NCBI GenBank assembly: GCA_001464315.1
Contig: LNFK01000075.1
Span: forward strand, 1-64,000
Direction: 5' to 3'
Source: Sphingomonadales bacterium Ga0077559
Lineage (GTDB): Bacteria; Pseudomonadota; Alphaproteobacteria; Sphingomonadales; Sphingomonadaceae
DNA: 64,000 nucleotides
Positions 43,253-53,571 of the stretch are shown one piece after another (the stretch's first letter is position 1; every line of letters starts with the position of its first letter). The notes under the pieces were generated by a model. The model did not search any database, was not told the origin of the DNA, and saw only the letters and a list, made by a program, of their open reading frames with translations. The translations under genes were made by a program, and so were the position numbers.

Positions 43253-44395
43253 TCACGGGCAGCTATCAAAGCAATGGCCGATGGGCGCGAATTCATCGAC
43301 CATCGTAACATAGCGGACGAATCCCTTGCCGGTTTCGTAGTTCACCCAGAAACCTGCGCGCAGCGAGTAAGCCTCGCCGACATGCCCCAACCACCACCGC
43401 CCTTCATCGTCTTTGTAACGATGGACGCCAAGGCCGTAGCTCGTGAAGTATCCATTGTCGTCATCGCCATTACTGCCATCGAAACGCCAGGCTGCGCTGA
43501 CCATTTGGGCAAAGCCGTTTGCCGAAAGCAGTGGCTTCCCGCCGCGCAACAGCACCTGCCCCAACTTCGTCAAGTCACGTGCTGAAATTCGCAAGCCCCC
43601 TTGCGGACTAAAGGCCGAGCCGTTGCGCCCGAGCCTGTATAGCTTTTCAACATCGCAACTGCCATTGCTGGCGGGATAGACCGCGCACGGGTCGGGGCCA
43701 TTCATCGCCGCATCGCGCGCCAAATCGCCATTGGGCCGCAACAATGTGACCGCCTGCGCCCGCCGCCCATCGCTGCACCCAGCGCCCCAGTTATAGCAGG
43801 CATCGAGCTTGAGCGGCACTAGCACCAGCCGCGCCATAAGGCGGTCGAAACGTTCGCCTGTCGCACCTTCCATGACGGCGGCGATCAGCGGCGAGTTGAT
43901 ATTGGCGTAGCTGAAATAATCGCCCGGTGGATAGCGCAATTCCCACGCCTTATTATTCGCCATCACCGTCGGCAGATCGCCATCCAATGGAACGATATAA
44001 TCTACCGTATCGCGCAGACCGCTGCGGTGAGAGAGCAGGTGGCGCAGGGTAACCGGCGCATCGGGAAAAGCCGGGTTGCGCACCTGCCAACCCAAATAGG
44101 CGCTGATATCGCGGTCGAGGTCGAGCTTGCCCTGTTCGACCAGCCGCATAACGCCCAGCGCCACCACCAGCTTGGAGATGGAGGCCACCCGAACAGGATC
44201 ATCAATGCCAACGGGACGGCCCGCCACCCCTGCATCTCCCTTGGCCGATACGCCGGTTATCTTACCCGCGGTAAAGTCCACCCTGATCATCGCTGGCCTG
44301 ATCGTTGCGGACAGTGTCTGTGTTTCAACGGGTTTGCCGGGCAGCGCGCATCCGGTTGCCAGCATGACCAGCAGCAGGATGGCGATGCGCCTCAT
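43253..44395 (-). CDS. Lipoprotein serine hydrolase (beta-lactamase/DD-peptidase fold)
   Basis: 380 residues. Lipobox LATGC with lipidated C16. Active-site motifs S72-I-S-K75, Y163-A-N165 and a third motif GHVGEAYSLRAG in place of HSG/KTG. Family: AmpC-like serine hydrolase, outer- or inner-membrane anchored. ATG 44395 is used because it gives a proper lipoprotein signal; the frame extends to 44449. 28 bases upstream of the M20 gene and 13 downstream of the DUF3617 gene. Confidence 0.87.
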   Translation of the reverse strand: MRRIAILLLVMLATGCALPGKPVETQTLSATIRPAMIRVDFTAGKITGVSAKGDAGVAGRPVGIDDPVRVASISKLVVALGVMRLVEQGKLDLDRDISAYLGWQVRNPAFPDAPVTLRHLLSHRSGLRDTVDYIVPLDGDLPTVMANNKAWELRYPPGDYFSYANINSPLIAAVMEGATGERFDRLMARLVLVPLKLDACYNWGAGCSDGRRAQAVTLLRPNGDLARDAAMNGPDPCAVYPASNGSCDVEKLYRLGRNGSAFSPQGGLRISARDLTKLGQVLLRGGKPLLSANGFAQMVSAAWRFDGSNGDDDNGYFTSYGLGVHRYKDDEGRWWLGHVGEAYSLRAGFWVNYETGKGFVRYVTMVDEFAPIGHCFDSCP

Positions 44396-44408
44396 GCCGC
44401 TTCGCCAT

Positions 44409-44966
44409 TCATGCTGGCGGACAGGCCCCGGCATATTTGCCAACCGCATTGCCGGTCATCTTGACCTTGCCGATCATCGGCAGGCGGACGTCGACCACGC
44501 TGTCATAGTTGAACTCGGTTTCGCCCATGACGCCTTTCAGCTCCATGTCGACGCTGCCCATGCCATCCATGCCACAGCTGAGTTTCATCGTGACATTCTG
44601 ACCGGCGACATCGAACGTTTTGTACACGCATTTTTCCGCGCCATCGCCGCCGAAGAAATCCGCGCCAGGCTTCTTGGCATCGGCTTCGGACAGACAACTG
44701 CGGTTGGATGCGCTTTTGGCGACTTCATCCATGATCTGCTGCTTCTGCGATTCGTTGAGCGAGGGCAGATCGATGTCAGAAAACACGAACTTTGTTTCCC
44801 ACAATCCCGCTTTCATCGGAATGAACGCGTCATAATCCATTTCGGCCGACCTCTCCTCGCTGTCGATCACGCCATTGCCATCCTTGTCGGCACCATTGTC
44901 CGAACAGGATGCAAGCACGAACAAGGCGGCTGCGGCCAACGCTCCGGTGGCAACCACGGACCGCAT
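44409..44966 (-). CDS. EF-hand-containing DUF3617 lipoprotein (copy 2)
   Basis: 185 residues. Lipobox LASC at about 18-21; directly after it the EF-hand-like loop [16 protein letters not shown] could bind Ca2+. The rest matches DUF3617: [36 protein letters not shown] and [12 protein letters not shown] overlaps the stop of the adjacent paralogue (TGATG). A duplicate of the next gene with about one-third identity by eye. Role unknown, envelope-located. Confidence 0.85.
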   Translation of the reverse strand: MRSVVATGALAAAALFVLASCSDNGADKDGNGVIDSEERSAEMDYDAFIPMKAGLWETKFVFSDIDLPSLNESQKQQIMDEVAKSASNRSCLSEADAKKPGADFFGGDGAEKCVYKTFDVAGQNVTMKLSCGMDGMGSVDMELKGVMGETEFNYDSVVDVRLPMIGKVKMTGNAVGKYAGACPPA

Positions 44967-45508
44967 CACGCCGGGCAATCCCCGACGCGTTTGCCGTCGA
45001 TCTTGCCCGTCATCTTGACCGCACCCATCGGCGTACCTTCGGTGCTCTGCTCGATTGTCATGGTGTAGGTTTCGGCGGCAAACTTGCCGTCCATCTTGCT
45101 CTTCACCGTCATATTGCCACCCGGCTTGCAGGTCATCGCCACCTTCATCGCGTCGCCCGAGCGGCTCAATTCGTCAAAGGTGCAATTGGCCTGTTCGGGC
45201 GCGCCGAAGAAATCACCACCGGGCTTGTCGACCTGCGCCTGCGTCAGACAGCTTTGCTGGGTCATGCCCTTACCCATCTGTTCCTTCATCTTGCCCTGCA
45301 CGCTCGCCGGAACCCCGGGCGCCTCAATCTTGTCGAAGCTGATCTTCACTTCCCACTGGCCAGGCTTCATCGCCATCGAACCGCCCGAGCCCATTTCGGC
45401 CTTGGCCTCGGCGTCGCTGATTTTGCCGTCGCCATCGGCGTCCGCACCATTGTTCGAGCAAGCCGAAAGCGCGAGCGCGGCGGCGGCAACCAGAAGATAA
45501 CTACGCAT
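44966..45508 (-). CDS. EF-hand-containing DUF3617 lipoprotein (copy 1)
   Basis: 180 residues. Lipobox LSAC at 14-17, EF-hand-like loop [17 protein letters not shown], then DUF3617 features [37 protein letters not shown] and [25 protein letters not shown] precedes ATG 45508. Tandem with copy 2. The retained Cys pair (SCLT, MTC) suggests a disulfide in the periplasm. Confidence 0.87.
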   Translation of the reverse strand: MRSYLLVAAAALALSACSNNGADADGDGKISDAEAKAEMGSGGSMAMKPGQWEVKISFDKIEAPGVPASVQGKMKEQMGKGMTQQSCLTQAQVDKPGGDFFGAPEQANCTFDELSRSGDAMKVAMTCKPGGNMTVKSKMDGKFAAETYTMTIEQSTEGTPMGAVKMTGKIDGKRVGDCPA

Positions 45509-45573
45509 GGAACTTCCTCCTTAAATTATGATTTCGCCTTCTGTCGCCACGCCTTTAAAAACGCAACAGGGGA

Positions 45574-45603
45574 TGACAAAAGCAACGAAGTAGCACATAT
45601 AGC
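45574..45603 (+). promoter_or_regulatory. Candidate uvrB promoter, possible leaderless start
   Basis: TGACAA (45574-45579), 18 bases, TATAGC (45598-45603). The predicted start site near 45609-45610 falls on the uvrB ATG at 45608, and there is no SD, which together suggest a leaderless mRNA. No GTTC-N7-GTTC or GAAC-N7-GAAC LexA box was found in the gap. Confidence 0.4.
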
Positions 45604-45607
45604 GAAC

Positions 45608-47794
45608 ATGGCTGAACTCATTATCCGCCGGGGCCTCGAAGAACCCGATACCGTCGGCAGCTTCACTCCGCACAAGCCCGCGCGACCGGACAAGGCCGAG
45701 GGTGGACGGCCGTTCAAGATTGTCTCCGATTATTCGCCTGCGGGTGACCAGCCGACGGCGATTCGCGAGCTGACCACAACCGCGCTGGCGGGCGAAAAAA
45801 ATCAGGTGCTGCTCGGCGTTACAGGATCGGGCAAGACCTTTACGATGGCCAAGGTCATCGAGGAATTGCAGCGCCCTGCGCTTATCCTGGCACCAAACAA
45901 AATCCTCGCGGCGCAGTTATATGGCGAATTCAAAAGCTTCTTCCCCGAAAACGCGGTCGAATATTTCGTCAGCTACTATGATTATTACCAGCCCGAGGCC
46001 TATGTCCCGCGCAGCGATACTTATATCGAGAAGGAGTCCTCGGTAAACGAGGCCATCGACCGGATGCGCCATTCGGCAACTCGGTCGCTGCTCGAACGCG
46101 ACGACGTGATCATCGTCGCATCGGTGTCGTGCATATACGGTATCGGATCGGTTGAAACCTATTCGGCGATGATTTTCGACCTGAAGAAAGGCGAAAGCGT
46201 CGATCAGCGCGAATTGATCCGCAAGCTGGTCGCGCTCCAGTATAAACGCAACGACACCGCCTTTGCGCGCGGCAATTTCCGCGTGCGCGGCGACAATCTC
46301 GAAATCTTTCCTTCGCATTATGAAGACATGGCGTGGCGCGTTTCGTTCTTTGGCGACGATATCGAGGAAATCGCCGAATTTGATCCCTTGACCGGTACCA
46401 CCGGAGCGAAGCTGAACACCGTGCGCGTCTATGCCAACAGCCATTATGTGACGCCCGGCCCGACAATGAAGCAAGCGAGCGAAGCGATCAAGTTCGAGCT
46501 AGCCGAGAGGCTTAAGGAGCTCGTCGGCGAAGGCAAATTGCTTGAGGCGCAGCGGCTTGAGCAGCGCACGCAGTTCGATCTGGAGATGATTGCGGCGACC
46601 GGCAGCTGCGCGGGCATCGAAAATTATTCGCGCTTCCTGACCGGACGTCTGCCTGGCGAGCCGCCGCCGACCTTGTTCGAATATTTGCCCGACAATGCCC
46701 TGCTGTTCGTCGATGAAAGCCACCAGACGGTGCCGCAAATCGGTGCGATGGCGAAGGGTGACCATCGCCGTAAATTGACACTCGCCGAATATGGCTTCCG
46801 CCTGCCAAGTTGCATCGACAACCGGCCGCTGCGGTTTAACGAATGGGACATCATGCGCCCGCAGACGGTGTGCGTTTCGGCAACGCCGGGCGGGTGGGAG
46901 ATGGAGCAATCGGGCGGCGTTTTTGCCGAACAGGTCATCCGGCCCACCGGCCTCATCGACCCGCCGGTGGAGATCAAGCCGGTCGAGGACCAGGTGCAAG
47001 ATTGCATCAACGAATGCCGCAAGACCGCCGAGGCGGGATACCGGACACTCGTCACCACGCTGACCAAGCGGATGTCCGAGGACTTGACCGAGTTCATGCA
47101 TGAGGCGGGGCTTCGCGTGCGCTACATGCACAGCGACGTCGAAACGCTCGAACGCATCGAACTGATCCGCGATTTGCGGCGCGGGGTGTATGATGTGCTG
47201 GTAGGCATCAACCTGCTGCGCGAAGGCCTTGATATCCCGGAATGCGGGCTTGTCGCGATATTGGACGCCGATAAGGAAGGTTTCCTGCGCAGCGAAACGT
47301 CGTTGATCCAGACCATCGGCCGCGCCGCGCGTAACGTCGATGGCCGAGTCATCCTCTACGCCGACCGCATGACCGGCAGTATGGAACGCGCGATCCGCGA
47401 AACCGACCGCCGCCGCGAAAAGCAGCATGAGTATAATATCGAACATGGCATCACGCCTGCGACCATCATCCGCGACATCCACAATATCGTCGCCGACACC
47501 GCGTCACGCGACAGCGTGCTGATCGACATCGATGCCGACGGCGCGAACAATCTCGTCGGCCATAATTTGCGCGGCTATATCGATGACCTCGAAAAGAAAA
47601 TGCGCGCCGCCGCTGCCGATTTGGAGTTTGAAGAAGCAGGGCGCTTGCGCGACGAAATCAGGTCGCTGGAGGCAACCGAGCTTGGCCTGCCGCCCTCCAG
47701 CCAGGTCGCCTCACCGAAAGGGAGGGCAACAGAAGGCCAGCCCGGAACACGTAAGATGCGTTACGGCAAGACGCAACGGAAGTTCGGGCGCTAA
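45608..47794 (+). CDS. uvrB: Excinuclease ABC subunit B
   Basis: 728 residues. Walker A GVTGSGKT at 70-77; [21 protein letters not shown] is the beta-hairpin region; helicase motifs [11 protein letters not shown] and [19 protein letters not shown] are present; a UVR domain follows ([24 protein letters not shown]). The C-terminal basic tail ends RKFGR. Together with UvrA it verifies DNA damage and loads UvrC. ATG 45608 gives the canonical protein; the longer upstream frame from 44909 lies antisense to the lipoprotein genes and was rejected. Confidence 0.98.
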   Translation: MAELIIRRGLEEPDTVGSFTPHKPARPDKAEGGRPFKIVSDYSPAGDQPTAIRELTTTALAGEKNQVLLGVTGSGKTFTMAKVIEELQRPALILAPNKILAAQLYGEFKSFFPENAVEYFVSYYDYYQPEAYVPRSDTYIEKESSVNEAIDRMRHSATRSLLERDDVIIVASVSCIYGIGSVETYSAMIFDLKKGESVDQRELIRKLVALQYKRNDTAFARGNFRVRGDNLEIFPSHYEDMAWRVSFFGDDIEEIAEFDPLTGTTGAKLNTVRVYANSHYVTPGPTMKQASEAIKFELAERLKELVGEGKLLEAQRLEQRTQFDLEMIAATGSCAGIENYSRFLTGRLPGEPPPTLFEYLPDNALLFVDESHQTVPQIGAMAKGDHRRKLTLAEYGFRLPSCIDNRPLRFNEWDIMRPQTVCVSATPGGWEMEQSGGVFAEQVIRPTGLIDPPVEIKPVEDQVQDCINECRKTAEAGYRTLVTTLTKRMSEDLTEFMHEAGLRVRYMHSDVETLERIELIRDLRRGVYDVLVGINLLREGLDIPECGLVAILDADKEGFLRSETSLIQTIGRAARNVDGRVILYADRMTGSMERAIRETDRRREKQHEYNIEHGITPATIIRDIHNIVADTASRDSVLIDIDADGANNLVGHNLRGYIDDLEKKMRAAAADLEFEEAGRLRDEIRSLEATELGLPPSSQVASPKGRATEGQPGTRKMRYGKTQRKFGR

Positions 47795-48171
47795 TCTGCC
47801 GCGCGCGTTACGTCGCCTACCTTCGCCCATCGCCGCGCCTCGGCCAGATCCGCTTCGCCGAAAGTTCTGATTGCGACAGGGTAAAGTGGCGCGAAGAAGC
47901 GAGTGAGCGGACCGACCCAGCCGCGATCGCTGACCACTGCAACGCGATGTAGAAAGGTGCGGTGCGAAAGGTGGAATAAAATGTCTTTCCACCACACTTC
48001 GGGTTCGATCCAGCCGAGTTTTTTCACCACCTCGACCACATTGAGCTTTTCGTGGGTTATCAACAGCTCATCAACGGCGCTTACCGCCGCTTCGTATTCT
48101 TCCCTGCTTATCGCGCCGTCGACGGTGAGCTCAAGAAACCCGACGGTGGCATCTGTTTCAACTTTAAGCAT
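47791..48171 (-). CDS. STAS/SpoIIAA-like domain protein
   Basis: 126 residues. The pattern [45 protein letters not shown], and [24 protein letters not shown]-like end is the SpoIIAA-like (DUF3478) family, a STAS/SEC14-type fold. SD AGGAGCTG precedes ATG 48171. A perfect FNR box plus an ideally spaced -10 lies upstream, so it is probably induced under low oxygen. Function of such proteins is poorly known; a lipid- or anion-linked regulatory role is speculative. Confidence 0.85.
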   Translation of the reverse strand: MLKVETDATVGFLELTVDGAISREEYEAAVSAVDELLITHEKLNVVEVVKKLGWIEPEVWWKDILFHLSHRTFLHRVAVVSDRGWVGPLTRFFAPLYPVAIRTFGEADLAEARRWAKVGDVTRAAD

Positions 48172-48202
48172 AGCACAGCTCCTCTAGCCTGTTGTGCTGC
48201 CA

Positions 48203-48244
48203 ATTATCTGCCAGTTGAAATATACTGTCATTGATCCGCATCAA
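48203..48244 (-). promoter_or_regulatory. FNR-dependent promoter of the STAS gene
   Basis: On the minus strand a perfect FNR box TTGAT-GCGG-ATCAA (48231-48244) is followed by GATAAT (48203-48208) as -10. The predicted start site is about 48196, 41.5 bases from the box centre, the exact class II FNR geometry. It drives the gene whose ATG is at 48171. Confidence 0.75.
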
Positions 48245-48269
48245 TGGCGGATAATCTATTTTGCGACCA

Positions 48270-48974
48270 TCAGCTCTTCGGCATCTTCGCGATCAGTTTT
48301 TCGACCGAGGCGAGGCGTGCTGCCTTGGCCGGAGCGGATGCGAGTTTGTTTTCCTTCGCCGCCTTGCGGTCGATGTCCTTGAGCAGGTCGCCCGACAGTC
48401 CGAATCCGGCTTTGCCAGCTGGCTTACCTGCCTCCGCCATCCGCACCGGCGCAGCTTGTGGAAAGCTCGGCACCACCCGGTCCTTTAGCAACATCGCAAC
48501 CGCTTTGCGCGCTTCGCTTTCTCCGCGCTTCTGCTTGGGGTAGATGAAGCCGTGGACTGGCCATTCGGTGCTGCCCAAGGCTTCATTTGGCGTGTACCAG
48601 ACGCGCACCCGGCTCCAGTCGTTTTCTTCCGAAACATCAATGGCGCGGACATCTTCCTCGATATGACCGCGCACACCGCCGATGGTCGACCAGTTGGCGT
48701 GGCTGATGATGATCGTGCGGTCATCGAGCACGCGGCGCACTGCGGCGACATGGCCAAGCCGCATGTTGCCGTGTGGCGGGAATGCCAGCACCGCGCCGAC
48801 CTTGGGATCATCACCGCGCGCATATTTTCCCTCGGCTTGTCCCCACCAAGTGTGCGCATCGCCGTAGATGGTGACACCCGAAAGAGCACGCGCATAAGGC
48901 ACGCATTGCAGGCCTTCGTTCAGCGCGGCCGCAGGCGCAGCGACGGCTAACAACGATAAAATGATTCCCCTCAT
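48270..48974 (-). CDS. CHAP domain amidase-like secreted protein
   Basis: 234 residues with signal peptide ending VAAPAAA. CHAP domain: LQCVPYARALSG gives the catalytic Cys (C24), GDDPKVGAVLAFPPHGNMRLGHVAAV the His, and HANWST the polar residue. CHAP enzymes cleave peptidoglycan amide bonds. The C-terminal 80 residues are Lys/Ala-rich and low-complexity, possibly wall-binding. Start at ATG 48974 just after a region with a half CtrA-like GTTAACC. Confidence 0.88.
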   Translation of the reverse strand: MRGIILSLLAVAAPAAALNEGLQCVPYARALSGVTIYGDAHTWWGQAEGKYARGDDPKVGAVLAFPPHGNMRLGHVAAVRRVLDDRTIIISHANWSTIGGVRGHIEEDVRAIDVSEENDWSRVRVWYTPNEALGSTEWPVHGFIYPKQKRGESEARKAVAMLLKDRVVPSFPQAAPVRMAEAGKPAGKAGFGLSGDLLKDIDRKAAKENKLASAPAKAARLASVEKLIAKMPKS

Positions 48975-49042
48975 AGCGCCGGTGCTAACCCGGTCTGGTA
49001 AATACCGGCATAAAGGCTTTGGTTAACGGCGGTGTAAACTTT

Positions 49043-49762
49043 TCAGGGAAGCAGTCGTATTACTGCTGATAATGCGGCCAATGCCAGCACCACGGCAACG
49101 AACGAGCGCCATATCATAACCGAAATCTTGCCGAACGACTTCGCGCCTAGCCAGTTACCAAGCAGCATCGGCAAGAATAGCAAAACCGATAGCCAGACCA
49201 GCCGCCAGCTGCCCAGTCCCAGCGCAAAGGATGAAATCGTGCCCGCAATCGCTGTGGCAAAGAATACCAGCATCATCGACGCCCGCGCCTGATCCGGCGA
49301 CATCGACTGGCGCAGATAATATGGAATAACCGGCGGCCCCGGCATCGCGGCGAAGCCTGTCAATATGCCCGATGCGATGCCGGTGACAGCTGTTTCCTTC
49401 GGTCCCGGCCCTGAACCGGTGCGATAAGGCAGCAACACGAGCAGGAATGCGATGATCGCAATTCCTGCAATCAACAAACGTGCAACATCGGGCGGGGTCT
49501 GCTTGAACAGCCAAATTCCCAATGGTGTGGTGACCATTGCGAAGGCCGCGATAGTGAGCGCACTTTTGCGGTCGGCGTCGGCCAAGATGACCTTGATTCC
49601 GACCGGGCCGATCAGCAGTTGCAGCAATATGCCAAGCAGGACGGCCTCGCCCGGACTGATGATCAGGCCAAGCAAAGGCACCAGAATGATCGCCATGCCA
49701 AAACCCGTCAGACCGCGCACATAGGCCGCGCCAAAGGTTACCGCTGCTGCTCCGGCGAGCAA
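49043..49762 (-). CDS. Sulfite exporter TauE/SafE family protein
   Basis: 239 residues, seven or eight helices. AGAAAVTFGAAYVRGLTGFG and GIASGILTGFAAMPGPPVIPYYL are the two repeated TauE/SafE motifs. The start is uncertain: a TTG at 49762 has no SD, and no in-frame ATG lies nearby; a CTG just after the DUF305 stop would give a natural N-terminus. Substrate unknown (sulfite, sulfoacetate or similar). It follows DUF305 on the same strand. Confidence 0.82.
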   Translation of the reverse strand: MLAGAAAVTFGAAYVRGLTGFGMAIILVPLLGLIISPGEAVLLGILLQLLIGPVGIKVILADADRKSALTIAAFAMVTTPLGIWLFKQTPPDVARLLIAGIAIIAFLLVLLPYRTGSGPGPKETAVTGIASGILTGFAAMPGPPVIPYYLRQSMSPDQARASMMLVFFATAIAGTISSFALGLGSWRLVWLSVLLFLPMLLGNWLGAKSFGKISVMIWRSFVAVVLALAALSAVIRLLP

Positions 49763-49797
49763 CAGCGGGTCAAACTCGGCGAAAGCGGTTATGGGGT

Positions 49798-50190
49798 TCA
49801 GTGCCCCATCGCGGCGTGATCGACCGCTGCTGCTGGCGCAATGTCGCGCTCTTTCAACCAGGCTTCCATCTCGGCGATTTCGCTGGTTTGCGCCTTGATA
49901 ATTGTCTCAGCCATGGCGCGGGTCTTCGCATCCTTGCCATGTTCAAGCACCACGCGCGACATATCGATTGCGCCTTTGTGGTGCGCGATCATCCCCTGCA
50001 TGAAGGCAACGTCGGCATCTTCGGCTATAGTCGCCATGCCCTTATGCATGTCATCATTGACCTTGGCATAAGCCTTTTGTGCGACGGTAAGCGACTCGTT
50101 CGAAGCCGCGGCTTCAGACTTTGTTTCAGGTGCGGCCTGGTTGCAGGCAGATAGCGAAACCAGTAGCGCCAGGGCGAGGGGTAGTCTCAT
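49798..50190 (-). CDS. DUF305 lipoprotein
   Basis: 130 residues. Lipobox LSAC at 13-16. DUF305 (ferritin-like) signature [23 protein letters not shown] with His pair, and [19 protein letters not shown], suggests a metal-binding helical bundle. Envelope-located by the lipobox. Its ATG overlaps the thrS stop (ATGA), so it is translationally coupled to a tRNA synthetase, which is unexpected for a periplasmic protein. Confidence 0.88.
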   Translation of the reverse strand: MRLPLALALLVSLSACNQAAPETKSEAAASNESLTVAQKAYAKVNDDMHKGMATIAEDADVAFMQGMIAHHKGAIDMSRVVLEHGKDAKTRAMAETIIKAQTSEIAEMEAWLKERDIAPAAAVDHAAMGH

Positions 50191-52196
50191 ATTGTGGCAT
50201 CCTTCAAATCAGGCGGAGTGGCTTCGCCGACAAGCATCGCTATGGCCTCGTCCAGCGTCATGATCCGCTGCCCATCCGAACCCAGCGAGCGGATCGCGAC
50301 CTTGCCTTCCTCTGCCTCACGCATGCCGACAACCAGCAGGTGCGGGACCTTCGCTAGGCTATGCTCGCGGACCTTGTAGTTGATCTTTTCGTTGCGGAAA
50401 TCGCTGGTCACGCGAATGCCGGCCGCTTTCAGTTTGGCGGTGACCTGCTCGCCATAGGCATCGGCATCCGACACGATCGTTGCAACCACGGCCTGAACCG
50501 GCGCTAGCCAGACGGGGAAGCGCCCGGCATAATGTTCGATCAATATGCCGATGAAGCGCTCGTACGACCCCAATATCGCACGGTGCAGCATGATCGGGCG
50601 GTGCTTCGCGCCATCCTCGCCGATGTAAGCCGCGTCCAGCCGCTCTGGCAAAACCGTGTCGGTCTGGATTGTCCCGACCTGCCATGTCCGGCCAATCGCG
50701 TCGGTCAGGTGGAATTCGAGTTTTGGCGCGTAAAACGCCCCTTCACCGGGCAGCTCTTCCCAACCCCATTCGGGCGTATTCCGCCCGGTCGCGGCAACCG
50801 CATCGCGCATCGACTGTTCGGACCAGTCCCACATTTCGTCGGTGCCAAAACGCTTTTCAGGCCGCAACGCGAGCTTGATCGCATAATCGGCGAAACCCAG
50901 ATCCTTGTATATGACATCGAGCAGATCGCAGAACTTCGCGACCTCGTCGACAATCTGGTCCTCACGGCAGAAGATATGCGCATCATCCTGCGTAAATTGC
51001 CGCACCCGCATCAAGCCGTGCAGCGCGCCGTGCGGCTCGTTACGGTGGCAGCAACCCATCTCGGCCAAGCGCAACGGCAGGTCGCGATAGGACTTAATCC
51101 CCTGCCGGAAAATCAGGACATGTGCCGGGCAATTCATCGGCTTCAGCGCCATCCATTCGGCCTTGTCCGAAATCACCGGACCTTCATCCTCAGTGTTCGG
51201 AACCTCGTCGGGGATTACAAACATATTCTCGCGATATTTGCCCCAGTGCCCCGATTGCTCCCATTGGCGCGCGTCCATAATTTGTGGGGTTTTGACCTCA
51301 AGATAGCCAGCGGCATCGAGCCGGCGGCGCATATAGGCCTCAAGCGCACGGTAGATGACGAAGCCATTGGGGTGCCAGAACACCGAACCATGCGCCTCGG
51401 CCTGTAGATGGAACAGGTCCATGTCCTGCCCGATACGGCGGTGGTCGCGCTTGGCGGCTTCCTCAAGGCGCATTAGATGCGCGTCGAGTTGCTTCTTGTT
51501 GAGCCAGCCAGTGCCGTAAATCCGAGTCAGCTGCGCATTTTTCTGGTCACCGCGCCAATAGGCACCCGAGACGCGCATCAACTTGAACGCGGCTGGGTCG
51601 AGTTTTCCAGTCGATGCCAGATGCGGGCCGCGGCACATATCCATCCAGTCGCCCGAGCGGTAGACTGTAAGTTCCTCGTTTTCAGGCAATTCCGCCGCCC
51701 ATTCGGCCTTGAAGCTCTCGCCATCGGCCTGCCATTTCGTGATCAGGTCGGCACGGCTCCACACTTCGCGGACGAGAGGCTGATCAGCGGCAATGATGCG
51801 GCGCATTTCGGCCTCGATCAGCGGCAGTTCGTCATCGACAAAGGGTCCGCGTCCGGCTGGCGGTGCAAAGTCATAGTAAAAACCATCATCGGTCGACGGG
51901 CCGAAAGTGATCTGGGTGCCGGCAAACAAGGACTGCACCGCCTCGGCCAGCACATGCGCAAAGTCATGCCGGGCGAGTTCAAGCGCATCGGCCTCATCGC
52001 GCGTAGTTACCAAAGCAAGGTTCGCATCGCTCTCGATCGGACGCATGATATCGCGCAGTTCGCCGTCGACGCGCGCAGCAATCGCCGCTTTGGCAAGGCC
52101 GGGGCCGATGGCAGCCGCAATATCTGCGGGAGTGGTACCGCGCGCGACTTCTCGGGCAGAGCCATCGGGAAGGGTGACACGGATCATCTCGGACAT
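50187..52196 (-). CDS. thrS: Threonyl-tRNA synthetase
   Basis: 669 residues, typical length. N-terminal TGS-type region ([24 protein letters not shown]), editing-domain [11 protein letters not shown] and class II motifs [31 protein letters not shown], and the anticodon-binding domain [16 protein letters not shown]. It charges tRNA-Thr. ATG 52196 begins MSEMIRVTL. No T-box-like leader was recognised in the 81 bases upstream. Confidence 0.98.
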   Translation of the reverse strand: MSEMIRVTLPDGSAREVARGTTPADIAAAIGPGLAKAAIAARVDGELRDIMRPIESDANLALVTTRDEADALELARHDFAHVLAEAVQSLFAGTQITFGPSTDDGFYYDFAPPAGRGPFVDDELPLIEAEMRRIIAADQPLVREVWSRADLITKWQADGESFKAEWAAELPENEELTVYRSGDWMDMCRGPHLASTGKLDPAAFKLMRVSGAYWRGDQKNAQLTRIYGTGWLNKKQLDAHLMRLEEAAKRDHRRIGQDMDLFHLQAEAHGSVFWHPNGFVIYRALEAYMRRRLDAAGYLEVKTPQIMDARQWEQSGHWGKYRENMFVIPDEVPNTEDEGPVISDKAEWMALKPMNCPAHVLIFRQGIKSYRDLPLRLAEMGCCHRNEPHGALHGLMRVRQFTQDDAHIFCREDQIVDEVAKFCDLLDVIYKDLGFADYAIKLALRPEKRFGTDEMWDWSEQSMRDAVAATGRNTPEWGWEELPGEGAFYAPKLEFHLTDAIGRTWQVGTIQTDTVLPERLDAAYIGEDGAKHRPIMLHRAILGSYERFIGILIEHYAGRFPVWLAPVQAVVATIVSDADAYGEQVTAKLKAAGIRVTSDFRNEKINYKVREHSLAKVPHLLVVGMREAEEGKVAIRSLGSDGQRIMTLDEAIAMLVGEATPPDLKDATI

Positions 52197-52277
52197 CGGA
52201 AAACTACTTTCTACTCGGATTTATCGCGCTCCTTTGCCAGCCCCACACGGATGCCGCAAGAGGCGGGGTTTCGCATT

Positions 52278-52997
52278 CTATCTGCATGCGCCCCAGCCAC
52301 CCGGGCGCTTCGCCTGGTCAAGATGGAAATGGTCGGCATGGGCGTCGTTGTAATCCGGCGAAAGAACGGTGGTAAAATAGCCGCATGCACCGTCACGTAT
52401 CGCCTGCAAGAAAGCGCTTCGTCCGTCAGAGGCATCCCAATGCTCGACTAGGCTCACGCGTCGCCCATCACTTAGCACAAAGGCAAAGATGTCGATCGCA
52501 TTGCCGGTCGAATGTTCGCTGGGACTGATACTGCCGCGAATCGAGCGGCAATTATAGCTACCCAGATGCTCCATCGAGCGCACCGAGCGGCCCAGATGTA
52601 ATTGCGCCATCGGCTGCACGACGTCGCGCTGCCAAAGCAGGAGCGCCGCGCCCACTGCGCAGGACGGCGCTACGCCCGCCGGTCGGATTGGCGCGGGCGC
52701 ACTTGGCCAGCCTGTAATTTCAGCGCGCTGATCGGCCATGCACGTGCCGGTTCCGACATCTGGCAGGCGCATGTGCTGCACGCCCGCCTGATCAAGTGCC
52801 GCGAAGCAATTGTCGGGATCGTCGGCAAATGCCGCAAGTTTTCTTTGCGTCGCCCAGCCGCTGGGGTCGGAAAGGCGAAGCGGCTCGTAAGGATTATGCT
52901 GCGGATGCTTTTGCAGCCAGTCATAGCCGGTGAACAAAATGGCGGCGACCAGCAGCAGAAATAGCCATCCGCCAAAACTCTTTTTTCTTCGGCGCAT
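52278..52997 (-). CDS. Extensin-like family protein
   Basis: 239 residues. A membrane anchor (GGWLFLLLVAAILFTGYDWL) is followed by the extensin-like C domain: CSAVG... context APSCAVGAALLLWQRDVVQPMAQ, SEHSTGNAIDIFAF and the final HADHFHLDQAK. The Asp/His set resembles a LAS-type metal site (HxxxxxxD, HxH). Probably periplasmic peptidoglycan-related. ATG 52997 follows GGGAAG. Expressed with no obvious neighbours. Confidence 0.88.
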   Translation of the reverse strand: MRRRKKSFGGWLFLLLVAAILFTGYDWLQKHPQHNPYEPLRLSDPSGWATQRKLAAFADDPDNCFAALDQAGVQHMRLPDVGTGTCMADQRAEITGWPSAPAPIRPAGVAPSCAVGAALLLWQRDVVQPMAQLHLGRSVRSMEHLGSYNCRSIRGSISPSEHSTGNAIDIFAFVLSDGRRVSLVEHWDASDGRSAFLQAIRDGACGYFTTVLSPDYNDAHADHFHLDQAKRPGGWGACR

Positions 52998-53084
52998 CAA
53001 CTTCCCGGCTGCTTGGGCATAAAGATTTGAACCGGTGGGTGGCCGTGCTCTGGACGTAAGGTCAAAACCTCTCGTGCGGAACGA

Positions 53085-53510
53085 CTAACCCGCGTTCTTG
53101 TCCTTACGATAGGGCACGAATTCGCCAAGGCTGCACACCGGGCCAGGGATACCGCTCGTACGGTCGACCAGCTTTACGATATCGCCGCGGCATTTCTGGC
53201 TGCCGAACTGTTCGCTGACAATGATATCACTATCGCGTGCGAGGCCGGGGCAGGATGATCGCAGGTTGTTCTTGTATACCAGGTTCCTGGAAACGCGGTA
53301 CAGCAGGACATCGTCGCTGATGCGGATCGTGTTGGTCGCATTGAAATCGCTAATGCAATTGACCGGCGTGCCTGGGACTTTTCCGGCAAGTTCTTTTTCC
53401 AACCGCTCGGTTTGCTTTTCAGTCAGCGGTACAGGCGTGCTCTCCATATTGCTGCATGCGGCGAGCGCTGCGAATGGCAAGATACACGCGATGGTTCGGT
53501 CGAATCTCAT
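53085..53510 (-). CDS. Small lipoprotein, resembling DUF6491
   Basis: 141 residues. Lipobox LAAC at about 16-19, SD GGAGAAA before ATG 53510. The mature part has CISDFNATNTIRISDDVLLYRV, LVYKNNLRSSCPGL, KCRGDIVKLVDR and VCSLGEFVPY, a Cys-spaced beta-rich layout like DUF6491. Two disulfides are plausible. Function unknown; envelope. Confidence 0.75.
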   Translation of the reverse strand: MRFDRTIACILPFAALAACSNMESTPVPLTEKQTERLEKELAGKVPGTPVNCISDFNATNTIRISDDVLLYRVSRNLVYKNNLRSSCPGLARDSDIIVSEQFGSQKCRGDIVKLVDRTSGIPGPVCSLGEFVPYRKDKNAG

Positions 53511-53571
53511 GATGTTTCTCCGTTGCCCCTTATGTGCAAGGCATAGCATATTCCAGCTTAACCGGACATGA

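Noticed and set aside
44909-45607. N-terminal extension of the UvrB frame
   Set aside because: It is antisense to two lipoprotein genes; UvrB homologues begin at the MAELIIRRG-type start.
46499-47482. 327-codon ORF antisense to uvrB
   Set aside because: Mirror frame of a strongly codon-biased gene; no SD or motif; the sense protein is unmistakable UvrB.
50187-52277. T-box or attenuator controlling thrS
   Set aside because: No T-box-like stem or leader peptide seen in the 81-base gap.
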